DNA of 23,242 bases from the IMG/VR virus record IMGVR_UViG_3300027996_000174, positions 1-23,242 of that record, one strand, 5' to 3'. Source of the stretch: a virus. Positions 12,006 to 18,396 of this stretch are shown piece after piece. The translations under genes were made by a program, and so were the position numbers. The first letter of the stretch is position 1. Each line of letters begins with the position of its first letter. The notes beneath the pieces are model-generated. The model ran no database searches, had not been told where the DNA came from, and worked only from the letters and a program-made list of their open reading frames with translations.

Positions 12006-12089
12006 TTATTTATCCGTTTTTAAATTCATATTACTTAATATGTAAATCATCATAAACGCCTCTATGATAATAAATATTAATTGAATCAC
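12006..12089 (-). CDS. Possible 27-residue membrane peptide
   Basis: A 28-codon frame starts with GTG overlapping the stop of the ribbon-helix-helix gene (GTGA). The product is one long hydrophobic helix (MIQLIFIIIEAFMMIYILS) with a polar end (NMNLKTDK). It ends just before the Gp157-like gene. An inner ATG pair at codons 13-14 could start a 15-residue peptide instead. Confidence 0.4.
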   Translation of the reverse strand: MIQLIFIIIEAFMMIYILSNMNLKTDK

Positions 12090-12217
12090 TTTATGCTCTT
12101 TACTTTTTTACTGATTGCATCAATTATAAAAGAGTTCATTGATCGGTTATCTTCTGTTGATGATTTTTTCATTTTCTCAAATAAATCATCTGGAACTCTT
12201 AGAGATATTGTTGTCAT
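12086..12217 (-). CDS. Ribbon-helix-helix (Arc/CopG-like) regulator, 43 aa
   Basis: The 43-residue protein starts MTTISLRVPDDLFEKMKKSS, the standard N-terminal beta strand (alternating TISLRV) and first helix of an Arc/MetJ/CopG repressor. It then has NRSMNSFIIDAISKKVKSI for the second helix. The Arg in LRVPDDL would contact DNA bases in the dimer. AAAGGA precedes the ATG. It lies right below an operator-like repeat array and above the recombination genes, so it probably controls its own promoter and the genes that follow. The length matches the family minimum. Confidence 0.85.
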   Translation of the reverse strand: MTTISLRVPDDLFEKMKKSSTEDNRSMNSFIIDAISKKVKSIK

Positions 12218-12230
12218 TCTAATCCTTTTC

Positions 12231-12271
12231 ACTTTGATACCATAATGATACCAAAGTAATACTAAAGTAAT
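12231..12271. promoter_or_regulatory. Operator-like repeat array for the RHH regulator
   Basis: An imperfect palindrome spans 12231-12257 (ACTTTGATACCAT, centre A12244, ATGATACCAAAGT; half-sites agree in 11 of 13 bases). It is extended by two adjacent 11-bp direct repeats, ACCAAAGTAAT (12250-12260) and ACTAAAGTAAT (12261-12271). An 11-bp spacing is about one helical turn, as used by ribbon-helix-helix dimers that bind side by side. It lies 13 to 54 bases upstream of the regulator ATG. A promoter must be inside, but I cannot place clean -35 and -10 boxes. Confidence 0.6.
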
Positions 12272-12273
12272 TC

Positions 12274-12816
12274 TTAAATTTGATTAAAGAAGTTCTCGAA
12301 TGATGAAATAAATGGAATTGGGTTATTTGTTAAATACTGTACATCTTGGTTTGAGCTTCCGAAAAAAGGTTCGATTAGGATAGCGGGGGCCTTTCCTAGA
12401 TGAAGGAACCCTCCGCCCCTTTCGTTCTTGGTCTTTTCTTTTATACCTCTGTTTTTAATTCCCAGTAAGTTTTGAGTGAATTGATAGTTTAGTAGTTCTG
12501 CATAGTGTTTACTTTGTTCGTATCCGCTGTGTAGTACCTCAGACCCCATAGCTTGACTTGTATGTGAGTTAAAATGGAAAGAGATAGAAAGGTCTGCCCC
12601 CCATGAATCAATGTCACTATGAAGCTCTTTCATGTTTTCAGTGTACCCCATTGAAGCATCCCCGCGCTCAAATACTTTATAGTCGTGCTGTAGTGGCGCA
12701 TTTGGTAATATAGAGAAGTGTACGAGAGTCCAATAAAATGAATACTCGCTTATGTTGTCGATGGTTTCTGCACCCTGCTTGTCAGAACTGTGGCCTATAA
12801 CTAATGCAATTTTCAT
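12274..12816 (-). CDS. N-acetylmuramoyl-L-alanine amidase endolysin (Amidase_3)
   Basis: This 180-residue enzyme cuts the amide bond between N-acetylmuramic acid and L-alanine in peptidoglycan, releasing progeny phage. The Amidase_3 zinc ligands are visible: His9 in LVIGHSSDKQGA, Glu24 in ISEYSFYWT and His81 in LSISFHFNSH. The catalytic Glu149 is in AILIEPFFGS. There is no signal peptide and no cell-wall binding domain, as expected for a single-domain endolysin of a Gram-negative host that needs a holin. The ribosome binding site AAAGGA precedes the ATG. It closes the lysis gene set (holin, two membrane proteins, amidase). Confidence 0.9.
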   Translation of the reverse strand: MKIALVIGHSSDKQGAETIDNISEYSFYWTLVHFSILPNAPLQHDYKVFERGDASMGYTENMKELHSDIDSWGADLSISFHFNSHTSQAMGSEVLHSGYEQSKHYAELLNYQFTQNLLGIKNRGIKEKTKNERGGGFLHLGKAPAILIEPFFGSSNQDVQYLTNNPIPFISSFENFFNQI

Positions 12817-12825
12817 TACTATCCT

Positions 12826-13056
12826 TTAATTTAAGTAAAAAAGTATAGCAGATATTGGAGTGTATACGATAATCATTGACATTATGGATAGTTTTAAATG
12901 TAGTTTTGCTTTGTAGTCTCGTGTTGCTTTTTTAAGTGACTCGTCATCATCTATAAAGAAGTTGGCGTTATCTTTGGATAGAAGCTCGTAGAGGTCTATA
13001 GCTTCCCATCCTTTGAACTTAGGGTGCTTACTTCGCTTTAAACCTCTGTGAGTCAT
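12826..13056 (-). CDS. Small tail-anchored membrane protein in lysis cluster, 76 aa
   Basis: The protein has a basic N-terminus (MTHRGLKRSKHPKFKGWEA), an acidic middle (SKDNANFFIDDDESLKK) and one C-terminal hydrophobic segment (about 55-75, LSIMSMIIVYTPISAILFYL). An upstream start at 13098 is open, but ATG 13056 overlaps the previous stop by ATGA and is preferred. It may be a second holin, an antiholin or a lysis accessory protein. This is inferred from place and topology only. Confidence 0.65.
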   Translation of the reverse strand: MTHRGLKRSKHPKFKGWEAIDLYELLSKDNANFFIDDDESLKKATRDYKAKLHLKLSIMSMIIVYTPISAILFYLN

Positions 13057-13496
13057 TTTGCTAACACTGGGACTAATGATTGAAGTATGTATAAACAAGC
13101 TGCTAAAACTATTCCACCGACTAGAGTTACTATAATTCCATTCTTTACTGAGCTTTTAGCATCTAGCTTTTTGTTTAATTCGTCTATTTTTTGGTTTTGT
13201 GATTTTTCTATATGGTTACTAAACTCTTTTTTAATATCATTAAAACCTTCTGATATTTGAGATTTCATGTCCTTCACCTCATCCTGTATACTGCTTACGG
13301 TTGAAAATAGCTCCTTGAATTTGTCTGATCCTTTAGCTAACTCTTTACTGTGATTTTCTAAATCATTATCTATTTTATTTGATAGCTTTTCTATAGAGGA
13401 TACGATTTCGTCTTGCCCCTCTCTTAAGCCTTTTACGGTTTTAGTGCTGTTTACTTTTAAGTCAAAAGTTATCTCTTCGACTGTTTTCTCTTCCAT
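13053..13496 (-). CDS. Coiled-coil membrane protein in lysis cluster, 147 aa
   Basis: A long charged coiled-coil (about 15-112, with heptad-like runs such as IVSSIEKLSNKIDNDLENH and KEFSNHIEKSQNQKIDELN) is followed by one strong C-terminal membrane helix (about 118-140, GIIVTLVGGIVLAACLYIL). This tail-anchored form suggests a coiled-coil domain in the cytoplasm. It resembles XhlA-type or DUF-type lysis accessory proteins in layout. The position between the DUF4376-like gene and the amidase supports a role in lysis or superinfection control. No spanin lipobox is present. Confidence 0.68.
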   Translation of the reverse strand: MEEKTVEEITFDLKVNSTKTVKGLREGQDEIVSSIEKLSNKIDNDLENHSKELAKGSDKFKELFSTVSSIQDEVKDMKSQISEGFNDIKKEFSNHIEKSQNQKIDELNKKLDAKSSVKNGIIVTLVGGIVLAACLYILQSLVPVLAK

Positions 13497-13522
13497 GATA
13501 GACCCTTTAATCTATAATTATA

Positions 13523-13798
13523 CTACCATACTGCTGTGGCTTCTGCCCCTGCTAGTCTCAATGCTTCGCGCAATTCTTCTTTTGAAACGTCTTTCTTTTT
13601 ATTATTAGATAGAGTCCACTTTATAATCCCTCCGTCATCTAGCCCAACTATTACCGATGTCATTAGAAATTGTGAAGTCAAGTCCCCATCGAACGTGTTT
13701 CCGTTTTCGGTCGTTACTTTTATATTTCTAATTATTGCGTCTCTAGCCTTTGGGGGGCTAGGCAATATAGAATACTCTTGTGTTTCTTCGTCTTTCAT
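13523..13798 (-). CDS. DUF4376-like small protein, 91 aa
   Basis: The segment TTENGNTFDGDLTSQFLMTS (about 29-48), then KWTLSNNKKKDVSKEELREAL (about 61-81) and a short end ATAVW has the DUF4376 pattern (F-G-D-S-R-M ... W-x-x-x-N ... V-T-x-x-E-L). This domain is common in phage tail fibre assembly or fibre-associated proteins. The 14563-14913 gene carries the same domain, so the two are likely paralogues placed either side of the holin and DUF1353 genes. Confidence 0.62.
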   Translation of the reverse strand: MKDEETQEYSILPSPPKARDAIIRNIKVTTENGNTFDGDLTSQFLMTSVIVGLDDGGIIKWTLSNNKKKDVSKEELREALRLAGAEATAVW

Positions 13799-13807
13799 GT
13801 GTTCCCT

Positions 13808-14164
13808 TTAGTGTTTTTTACCGCTCAAAAGTTCCATCCCTTTAGACCCAAAGAACGCACCAGTTACTACTATCATCAAAGCAGAATTAGCTTCTACCCA
13901 GTATGGGGCTAAACTTGAATTAAACCATGTCATACCTATCCAATTGGTCGTAAGCGAGATTAAAACAATACTTCTACTTGACTTATACCAAGGTATCATA
14001 GCGTCTGCTTTCCATCTTGTTGTAGTATGTTCATTATCTATCTTGTCTAACTCTAAGAGTATCTTAGGGTCTACTTCACCAGTGAATAAATGACGTATCC
14101 CACTTGTTATATTAGTTACGCCCTCACTAGCGTCTTTAACTTCTTTACCTATTCCAAACCACAT
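13808..14164 (-). CDS. Holin, 3TM type
   Basis: The 118-residue protein shows the Holin_3TMs pattern: a first half with an amphipathic part (VTNITSGIRHLFTGEVD), then TTRWKADAMIPWYKSSRSIVLI with the conserved W-x-x-D-x-x...S-R-x, and two hydrophobic segments (about 70-85 and 93-110, NSALMIVVTGAFFGSKGMEL). Holins form holes in the inner membrane at a set time and let the amidase reach the cell wall. The context (amidase and membrane proteins downstream) agrees. Confidence 0.78.
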   Translation of the reverse strand: MWFGIGKEVKDASEGVTNITSGIRHLFTGEVDPKILLELDKIDNEHTTTRWKADAMIPWYKSSRSIVLISLTTNWIGMTWFNSSLAPYWVEANSALMIVVTGAFFGSKGMELLSGKKH

Positions 14165-14179
14165 ACTACACCACCTTTT

Positions 14180-14566
14180 TTATTTTATACCACGTACTAT
14201 AGAGTTTGCTCTAACCCCTGCGTATAGAACTTTAGCTTTAAACCAGTTCACGCCGTCAACTATCATTGCTTCATAGAAAACTTTGTCTATTTGTAATCTG
14301 CTTAATTTTTCTTCTTTGCCGAGGGTTTTGTTTCTGTCAATCAGTTTATCGTGAATAACACTAGCTCGTCTATGTTTTCCTGTTGCTGGTGATCCAACAA
14401 TGTGCCATAAGTATTGAGGTATTGAAGCAAAATCAAACTCATATCCTACGTTTACCTTGATGGTTTCTCCTAATCTATCTGAGTGATAAAGAAGCTCTTG
14501 AAACACTCTCCATGTCTTGCCGTCCGCTAAAGGCTCGACTATCAAAGGGCTTATAAATTGGCTCAC
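14180..14566 (-). CDS. DUF1353 family phage protein
   Basis: This 128-residue protein has the DUF1353 signature: FISPLIVEPLADGKTWRVFQ at the N-terminus, VGYEFDFASIPQYLWHIVG at about 40-58 (the G-F-x-D-F-A-S-I-P core) and ASVIHDKLIDRNK at about 68-80 with the conserved HD. The family is common near tail and lysis genes of tailed phages, and its role is unproven. It starts with GTG (14566) overlapping the upstream stop as GTGA. Confidence 0.88.
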   Translation of the reverse strand: MSQFISPLIVEPLADGKTWRVFQELLYHSDRLGETIKVNVGYEFDFASIPQYLWHIVGSPATGKHRRASVIHDKLIDRNKTLGKEEKLSRLQIDKVFYEAMIVDGVNWFKAKVLYAGVRANSIVRGIK

Positions 14567-14913
14567 CTGTTACCCCTACTGCTCAACATGGCTTCACTTT
14601 TTTTAAGCACTGCTATAGCGTGTGCCTCTCTTAGTTCTTCCAACGTAACATCAACTATTGAATTGTCGAACATTATCCATTTGGTAGTAGTTAGGCTGAG
14701 ATATGACGCTGCGGTAATCGCTTCTACCATACTAGCTCTAGACGCATCGTTCCCATCAAACACTTTCCCAGTAGATATTTCAACGACAATACTATCTATA
14801 ATTATTTGACGCTCACCTTTTTTAAACTCTACTGTCTTTACTTCTGGTACTTCTTCATAGTAATCCGTTTGTTTAATTAGACCGTTTACTCGTCCTCTTC
14901 CAACTAAGCCCAT
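14563..14913 (-). CDS. DUF4376-like small protein after tail fibre, 116 aa
   Basis: Residues about 46-105 (EISTGKVFDGNDASRASMV, TKWIMFDNSIVDVTLEELRE, KKSEAMLSSR) match the DUF4376 pattern and pair with the 91-residue gene downstream. The N-terminus (MGLVGRGRVNGLIKQTDYYE) is unlike it and may dock to the fibre. It starts 11 bases after the tail fibre gene with AAAGGGGA as ribosome binding site, consistent with a fibre assembly or fibre-cap role (inference). Confidence 0.65.
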   Translation of the reverse strand: MGLVGRGRVNGLIKQTDYYEEVPEVKTVEFKKGERQIIIDSIVVEISTGKVFDGNDASRASMVEAITAASYLSLTTTKWIMFDNSIVDVTLEELREAHAIAVLKKSEAMLSSRGNR

Positions 14914-14923
14914 AGTATCCCCT

Positions 14924-17032
14924 TTATTCGTAAACTCTAGCGGTTAGAGTTTTAAATATACTTCCAAGCGCTTTAAGAGTTATTTTAATCTTAATAGTAG
15001 TTGCTCCTATAGCATCTAATACCGCATTGTGCTGTCTTGTTACTTTTAGATATCCCGCTTCTCTTATGTCTTGTTTTTCCTGAGTAGTAAGAAGTCTATT
15101 GAATATTTGTGCTTGGTCTATAGCTATATTTAAATTCGGTGTTACATTAGTCGATCCCGCACCAATTCTTGTACCATCTATTACGGCGAATCCGCCACTA
15201 TTCACCCAAGTTGATGGAACTGCAATGCCGTCAAGCTCTACAGCTGTCGTAGATGCAACACCATTTCTCTCTATTAATATGTGATGGAACTTATCATCAT
15301 TTGTAATTGTGGCACCGTCCGCTTCTAAATACCCAACTTCTAATCCAACCCACATCTTACTTGTGAAAGAGCCTCCTACTGCAAATGAACACACTCCACC
15401 GTCTGATATATTTCCCCAACAAAACATACCATTATTATTCACAACTGTTGTGCCAGTAAATTTAATAAAAAAAGATGCTGTTGATACTGTTGCGGGTATC
15501 ACAGCATCATTAGATGCAACGTATACGCTTGTACCTATACCGCTAAGAGCTTGGCGGAACTTACCTTTAATGTAAGATACTGCACCACCGACAGCAGACA
15601 GAGTCGATGTACCCATATTGTCCGTTAGATTTCCATTAAACTCACAACTAAATTTTAAGGAACCATCGCCGAATGGATCCGTATCGCTAGTGATTGGTGC
15701 TGTGACTACTTCACTTGCCAAGGTTGCATCTTGATAGCCGGTAGTAACAGAATCCATTTCATAAGATACTGTGTTATCCACAAAGGCTATTAAAGGAACT
15801 TCTGCAATAGTAGGGGTATAAGTATAAGGGCTTGCAGAATTAGTTATTAATACTTTCACAATGCTTTTATCCGCTTTTTGAAGATATGTAAAATCTCCAT
15901 TAGCTAAAGAGAAGGTTGTCTTCAACTGATCAACTGTGTCTGAAGTATTCGGGATATCTGCGAAACCCTGTGCAGAGGTGTGCGTTACAGTAGCTTGCCC
16001 TACGTCTACTTTTTTAAACGTTACAGCGGGTATAGCTGTCTGAGCATTACTTATTGCTGTTCCGCCGTCTGCTGTAGCCATAATAATACCACCAGTTGTA
16101 ACCGTATTAGATAATGTTACAAACTCGGTTGGTATATTTGAGCTATTTACATCTATCTCTATAGACTCTGTAAACGCTTGGAACTTGTTCTCCATAATGT
16201 GAGAACCGGTTCCACTAGGTGTAAACCCAAGCTTTGAAGAAAAAACAGTTATTTCCCAAAGCGGGTCGGTAGATGGAACGTCAGGAAGAACCCCGCTGAA
16301 AGTACCATTTGTATTATCTACAACGCTATTTAGATTAGTCCATGAATATGTTAAGTCAGGCCCATAGTTTGACATTGTTATAACGATAGGAGTACCCATA
16401 AATTCAGAAGATGGGCCAGTAATAGAGGGCGTTTCTAGTCCTCCTCCACTTTCCACCCAAGTACCATCTTTTCTGCCGTATATACTTCCGTCTATTGGTG
16501 CTTCAGGAACTCCACTTGTAGGCTGTGTGTCTGTAAATACAATCGCGTCACCTGCACTGTTGACTCTTGGGTAATACAAAGGGGTGAAGGTTGCTGGCGT
16601 GTCTGATAAGTCAAGGTACGAAGTGGCACCACCACCACCTATTACCTCGACCCAAGCACCATCTTTTCTAGCGTATGACTTAGTATCAATAGGCGCTTCT
16701 AGGACTGCTATTTTTACCCAACTCAGAACCGCTCTACCATACTGAAACCCATCGTTTGGTGCTTCTGGTACGCCTGTTTGAGCTGGATCGCTCCATATTA
16801 GCGCTTTATCTGCTCCGCTTGCCTTTGTTAATACTTGTCCAGTAGTTCCACCATTAAACTTATCTAAATCAGTCTTATTTGTGTCTGCTTTTCCATCCGC
16901 CGATGATGCAGTAGCTTGTGCAGAGTTGGCTGCATTGTCGGCTGTCTGTATTCCGCCTTCAATTTTATTTAGATTAGTTGCGTTTATTGCTGGTAGTGCG
17001 TCATTCGTCCATACGGTAGGTGTGTACGCCAT
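14924..17032 (-). CDS. Tail fibre / receptor-binding protein with LamG-like C-terminus, 702 aa
   Basis: The protein starts MAYTPTVWTNDALPAINATN, a typical fibre N-terminus, followed by an Ala/Asp/Lys-rich coiled segment (28-60). Three copies of a short repeat follow (88-107, 111-128, 175-194; the last reads EAPIDGSIYGRKDGTWVES). The middle (200-440) is beta-rich, with Ig-like parts. Residues about 455-660 (SLKFSCEFNGNLTDN, STASFFIKFTG, KFHHILIERNG, IDQAQIFNRLLTTQE) form a LamG/concanavalin-like fold that often binds sugars. It probably binds the host surface. The open frame extends 33 codons upstream, but ATG 17032 has AAAGGA and the expected N-terminus. Confidence 0.85.
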   Translation of the reverse strand: MAYTPTVWTNDALPAINATNLNKIEGGIQTADNAANSAQATASSADGKADTNKTDLDKFNGGTTGQVLTKASGADKALIWSDPAQTGVPEAPNDGFQYGRAVLSWVKIAVLEAPIDTKSYARKDGAWVEVIGGGGATSYLDLSDTPATFTPLYYPRVNSAGDAIVFTDTQPTSGVPEAPIDGSIYGRKDGTWVESGGGLETPSITGPSSEFMGTPIVITMSNYGPDLTYSWTNLNSVVDNTNGTFSGVLPDVPSTDPLWEITVFSSKLGFTPSGTGSHIMENKFQAFTESIEIDVNSSNIPTEFVTLSNTVTTGGIIMATADGGTAISNAQTAIPAVTFKKVDVGQATVTHTSAQGFADIPNTSDTVDQLKTTFSLANGDFTYLQKADKSIVKVLITNSASPYTYTPTIAEVPLIAFVDNTVSYEMDSVTTGYQDATLASEVVTAPITSDTDPFGDGSLKFSCEFNGNLTDNMGTSTLSAVGGAVSYIKGKFRQALSGIGTSVYVASNDAVIPATVSTASFFIKFTGTTVVNNNGMFCWGNISDGGVCSFAVGGSFTSKMWVGLEVGYLEADGATITNDDKFHHILIERNGVASTTAVELDGIAVPSTWVNSGGFAVIDGTRIGAGSTNVTPNLNIAIDQAQIFNRLLTTQEKQDIREAGYLKVTRQHNAVLDAIGATTIKIKITLKALGSIFKTLTARVYE

Positions 17033-17045
17033 TTTTATTTTCCTT

Positions 17046-17480
17046 TTAACATGGTAATAGTGTATCGCTTGGGAATAGTGTTTCACTTGGTGTTTTAGGG
17101 CATCCCGCTGGGGCATCGTGTCCTGCAACATAAGCAGTTAGTTCTAGTACTGCGCTTATAGAATATATATCAGTGCTTAGTTGACTTACACTATATGGCG
17201 ATTTGAATCTAAACTTTTGAGCATCTACTTGTCCCATGTATGGGAATGATGCAAAGAACTCATCTGTCCCATCGTTTATCAATACGTCATAAAAGTTTAT
17301 CCATTCGTTGACCTGTGTAATATTATCTAATATGAATGTATAACTAGCTGTTGGCAATACTCTTGATTGTAATCTAACTCTATTCGTGAAGTCAAACTCT
17401 ACCACCTGATTGATAGATGCGTAACTATTGCTATTTGATGATAAAGATGCGCACGGCAATGTAGATGGGTAAGTTATCAT
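17046..17480 (-). CDS. Small tail protein, paralogue A, 144 aa
   Basis: A beta-rich protein begins ITYPSTLPCASLSSNSNSY. It has WINFYDVLINDGTDEFFASF in the centre and KFRFKSPYSVSQLSTDIYSI further on, ending with an extra Cys-containing tail. The adjacent gene (17477-17839) has the same order of elements (YP-LPC-SNS, F-FY-L-DGT-F-A, K-FRF), so they are tandem paralogues. Such YP-LPC proteins occur near the tail tip of siphophages; their role is not established. The ATG overlaps the upstream stop by ATGA. Confidence 0.72.
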   Translation of the reverse strand: MITYPSTLPCASLSSNSNSYASINQVVEFDFTNRVRLQSRVLPTASYTFILDNITQVNEWINFYDVLINDGTDEFFASFPYMGQVDAQKFRFKSPYSVSQLSTDIYSISAVLELTAYVAGHDAPAGCPKTPSETLFPSDTLLPC

Positions 17481-17839
17481 TTTGTATTTTCCTGAAAACT
17501 TGCGGATACTTGAAATTTATCATCACCTAGAAATACTACATTTAGCGCACTCATAAATCTAAACTCTTTTTTTGTGCCTTCGTTGAATATCTTCCAGTCT
17601 GCAAGAAAAAGCTTTGTACCGTCTTTAAGTGTAGTGAAATAGAATGTTTCAAAGTCTAACATCTGCAATCTGCTCTCACATACAAATGACGCTGTAAACT
17701 GCCTATTTCTTCTATTATTTTGTCTGCGTTGAAGCTGTGAACTTAAAAAGCTTTGTCCCTCTGTTGCTGAATTACTTGCCATTCTAGGGCATGGTAAATC
17801 GGCTGGATAATCAATATCGGTTGAGGGAAAGAAAGGCAT
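17477..17839 (-). CDS. Small tail protein, paralogue B, 120 aa
   Basis: It begins DIDYPADLPCPRMASNSATE, continues with a basic stretch (QLQRRQNNRRNRQFTASFV), and then DFETFYFTTLKDGTKLFLADW and KKEFRFMSALNVVFLGDDKF. The order and key residues match paralogue A. It is likely a minor tail protein. Its ATG overlaps the stop of the upstream gene as TAATG. No enzyme motif is visible. Confidence 0.72.
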   Translation of the reverse strand: MPFFPSTDIDYPADLPCPRMASNSATEGQSFLSSQLQRRQNNRRNRQFTASFVCESRLQMLDFETFYFTTLKDGTKLFLADWKIFNEGTKKEFRFMSALNVVFLGDDKFQVSASFQENTK

Positions 17840-18396
17840 TATGTACCAGCTAGCTTTTTAATAGAGAAATATCCACGACTAAACCCTAGTCCTGAACTAC
17901 TTGAGTCTGCTCTAGCCATAAGAGATATGGAACTTCCGCCATTAACTTGCTCCATTGCTTTGCCTGTACAAGTTTCTAGCATAGTAGCTCCATTTCCTAC
18001 GATAACCGCGCTTTTATTTGTGTCAGGGGTTGATCCATTGATTGATATCCCAAAAGAAACACCTTCGCCCACATTGGCAACGCCTATAATATTCCATTCT
18101 ATCTCAAATCTACCGCCTATGGTTGGAGTCAATGTTCCAATAGTTGTGTTTACCGTGACCCCATTGGATGATGAAAAAGCGTTTATAAACGAATTAGAAA
18201 CAGTAGTCCAAACACCTGCGCTTAATGATGGTAACCCAGAAATTGTTACCATCCCCCCATGTGCCTGAAGTCCTGATATATCTTCTGTATTCCCTGATAT
18301 TACATTTGTATTTGTATTTACTTGTGTTATGGTATCGTTTATTTTTGTGCGCTGGTCTCCCATAGGGACGTTATCTAAAAGTAAGTCTATTGCCAT
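17839..18396 (-). CDS. Predicted beta-rich virion protein, 185 aa
   Basis: A short helical N-terminus (MAIDLLLDNVPMGDQRTKIN, then TQVNTNTNVISGNTEDI) could trimerise. It is followed by a Gly/Ser/Thr-rich beta domain (about 45-185, with FEIEWNIIGVANVGEGVSFG and SISLMARADSSSSGLGFSRG). The composition suggests a jelly-roll, C1q/TNF-like head as in base plate or fibre tips. It lies between the tail tip gene and paralogue B. The role in attachment is inferred; I recognise no exact family. Confidence 0.65.
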   Translation of the reverse strand: MAIDLLLDNVPMGDQRTKINDTITQVNTNTNVISGNTEDISGLQAHGGMVTISGLPSLSAGVWTTVSNSFINAFSSSNGVTVNTTIGTLTPTIGGRFEIEWNIIGVANVGEGVSFGISINGSTPDTNKSAVIVGNGATMLETCTGKAMEQVNGGSSISLMARADSSSSGLGFSRGYFSIKKLAGT

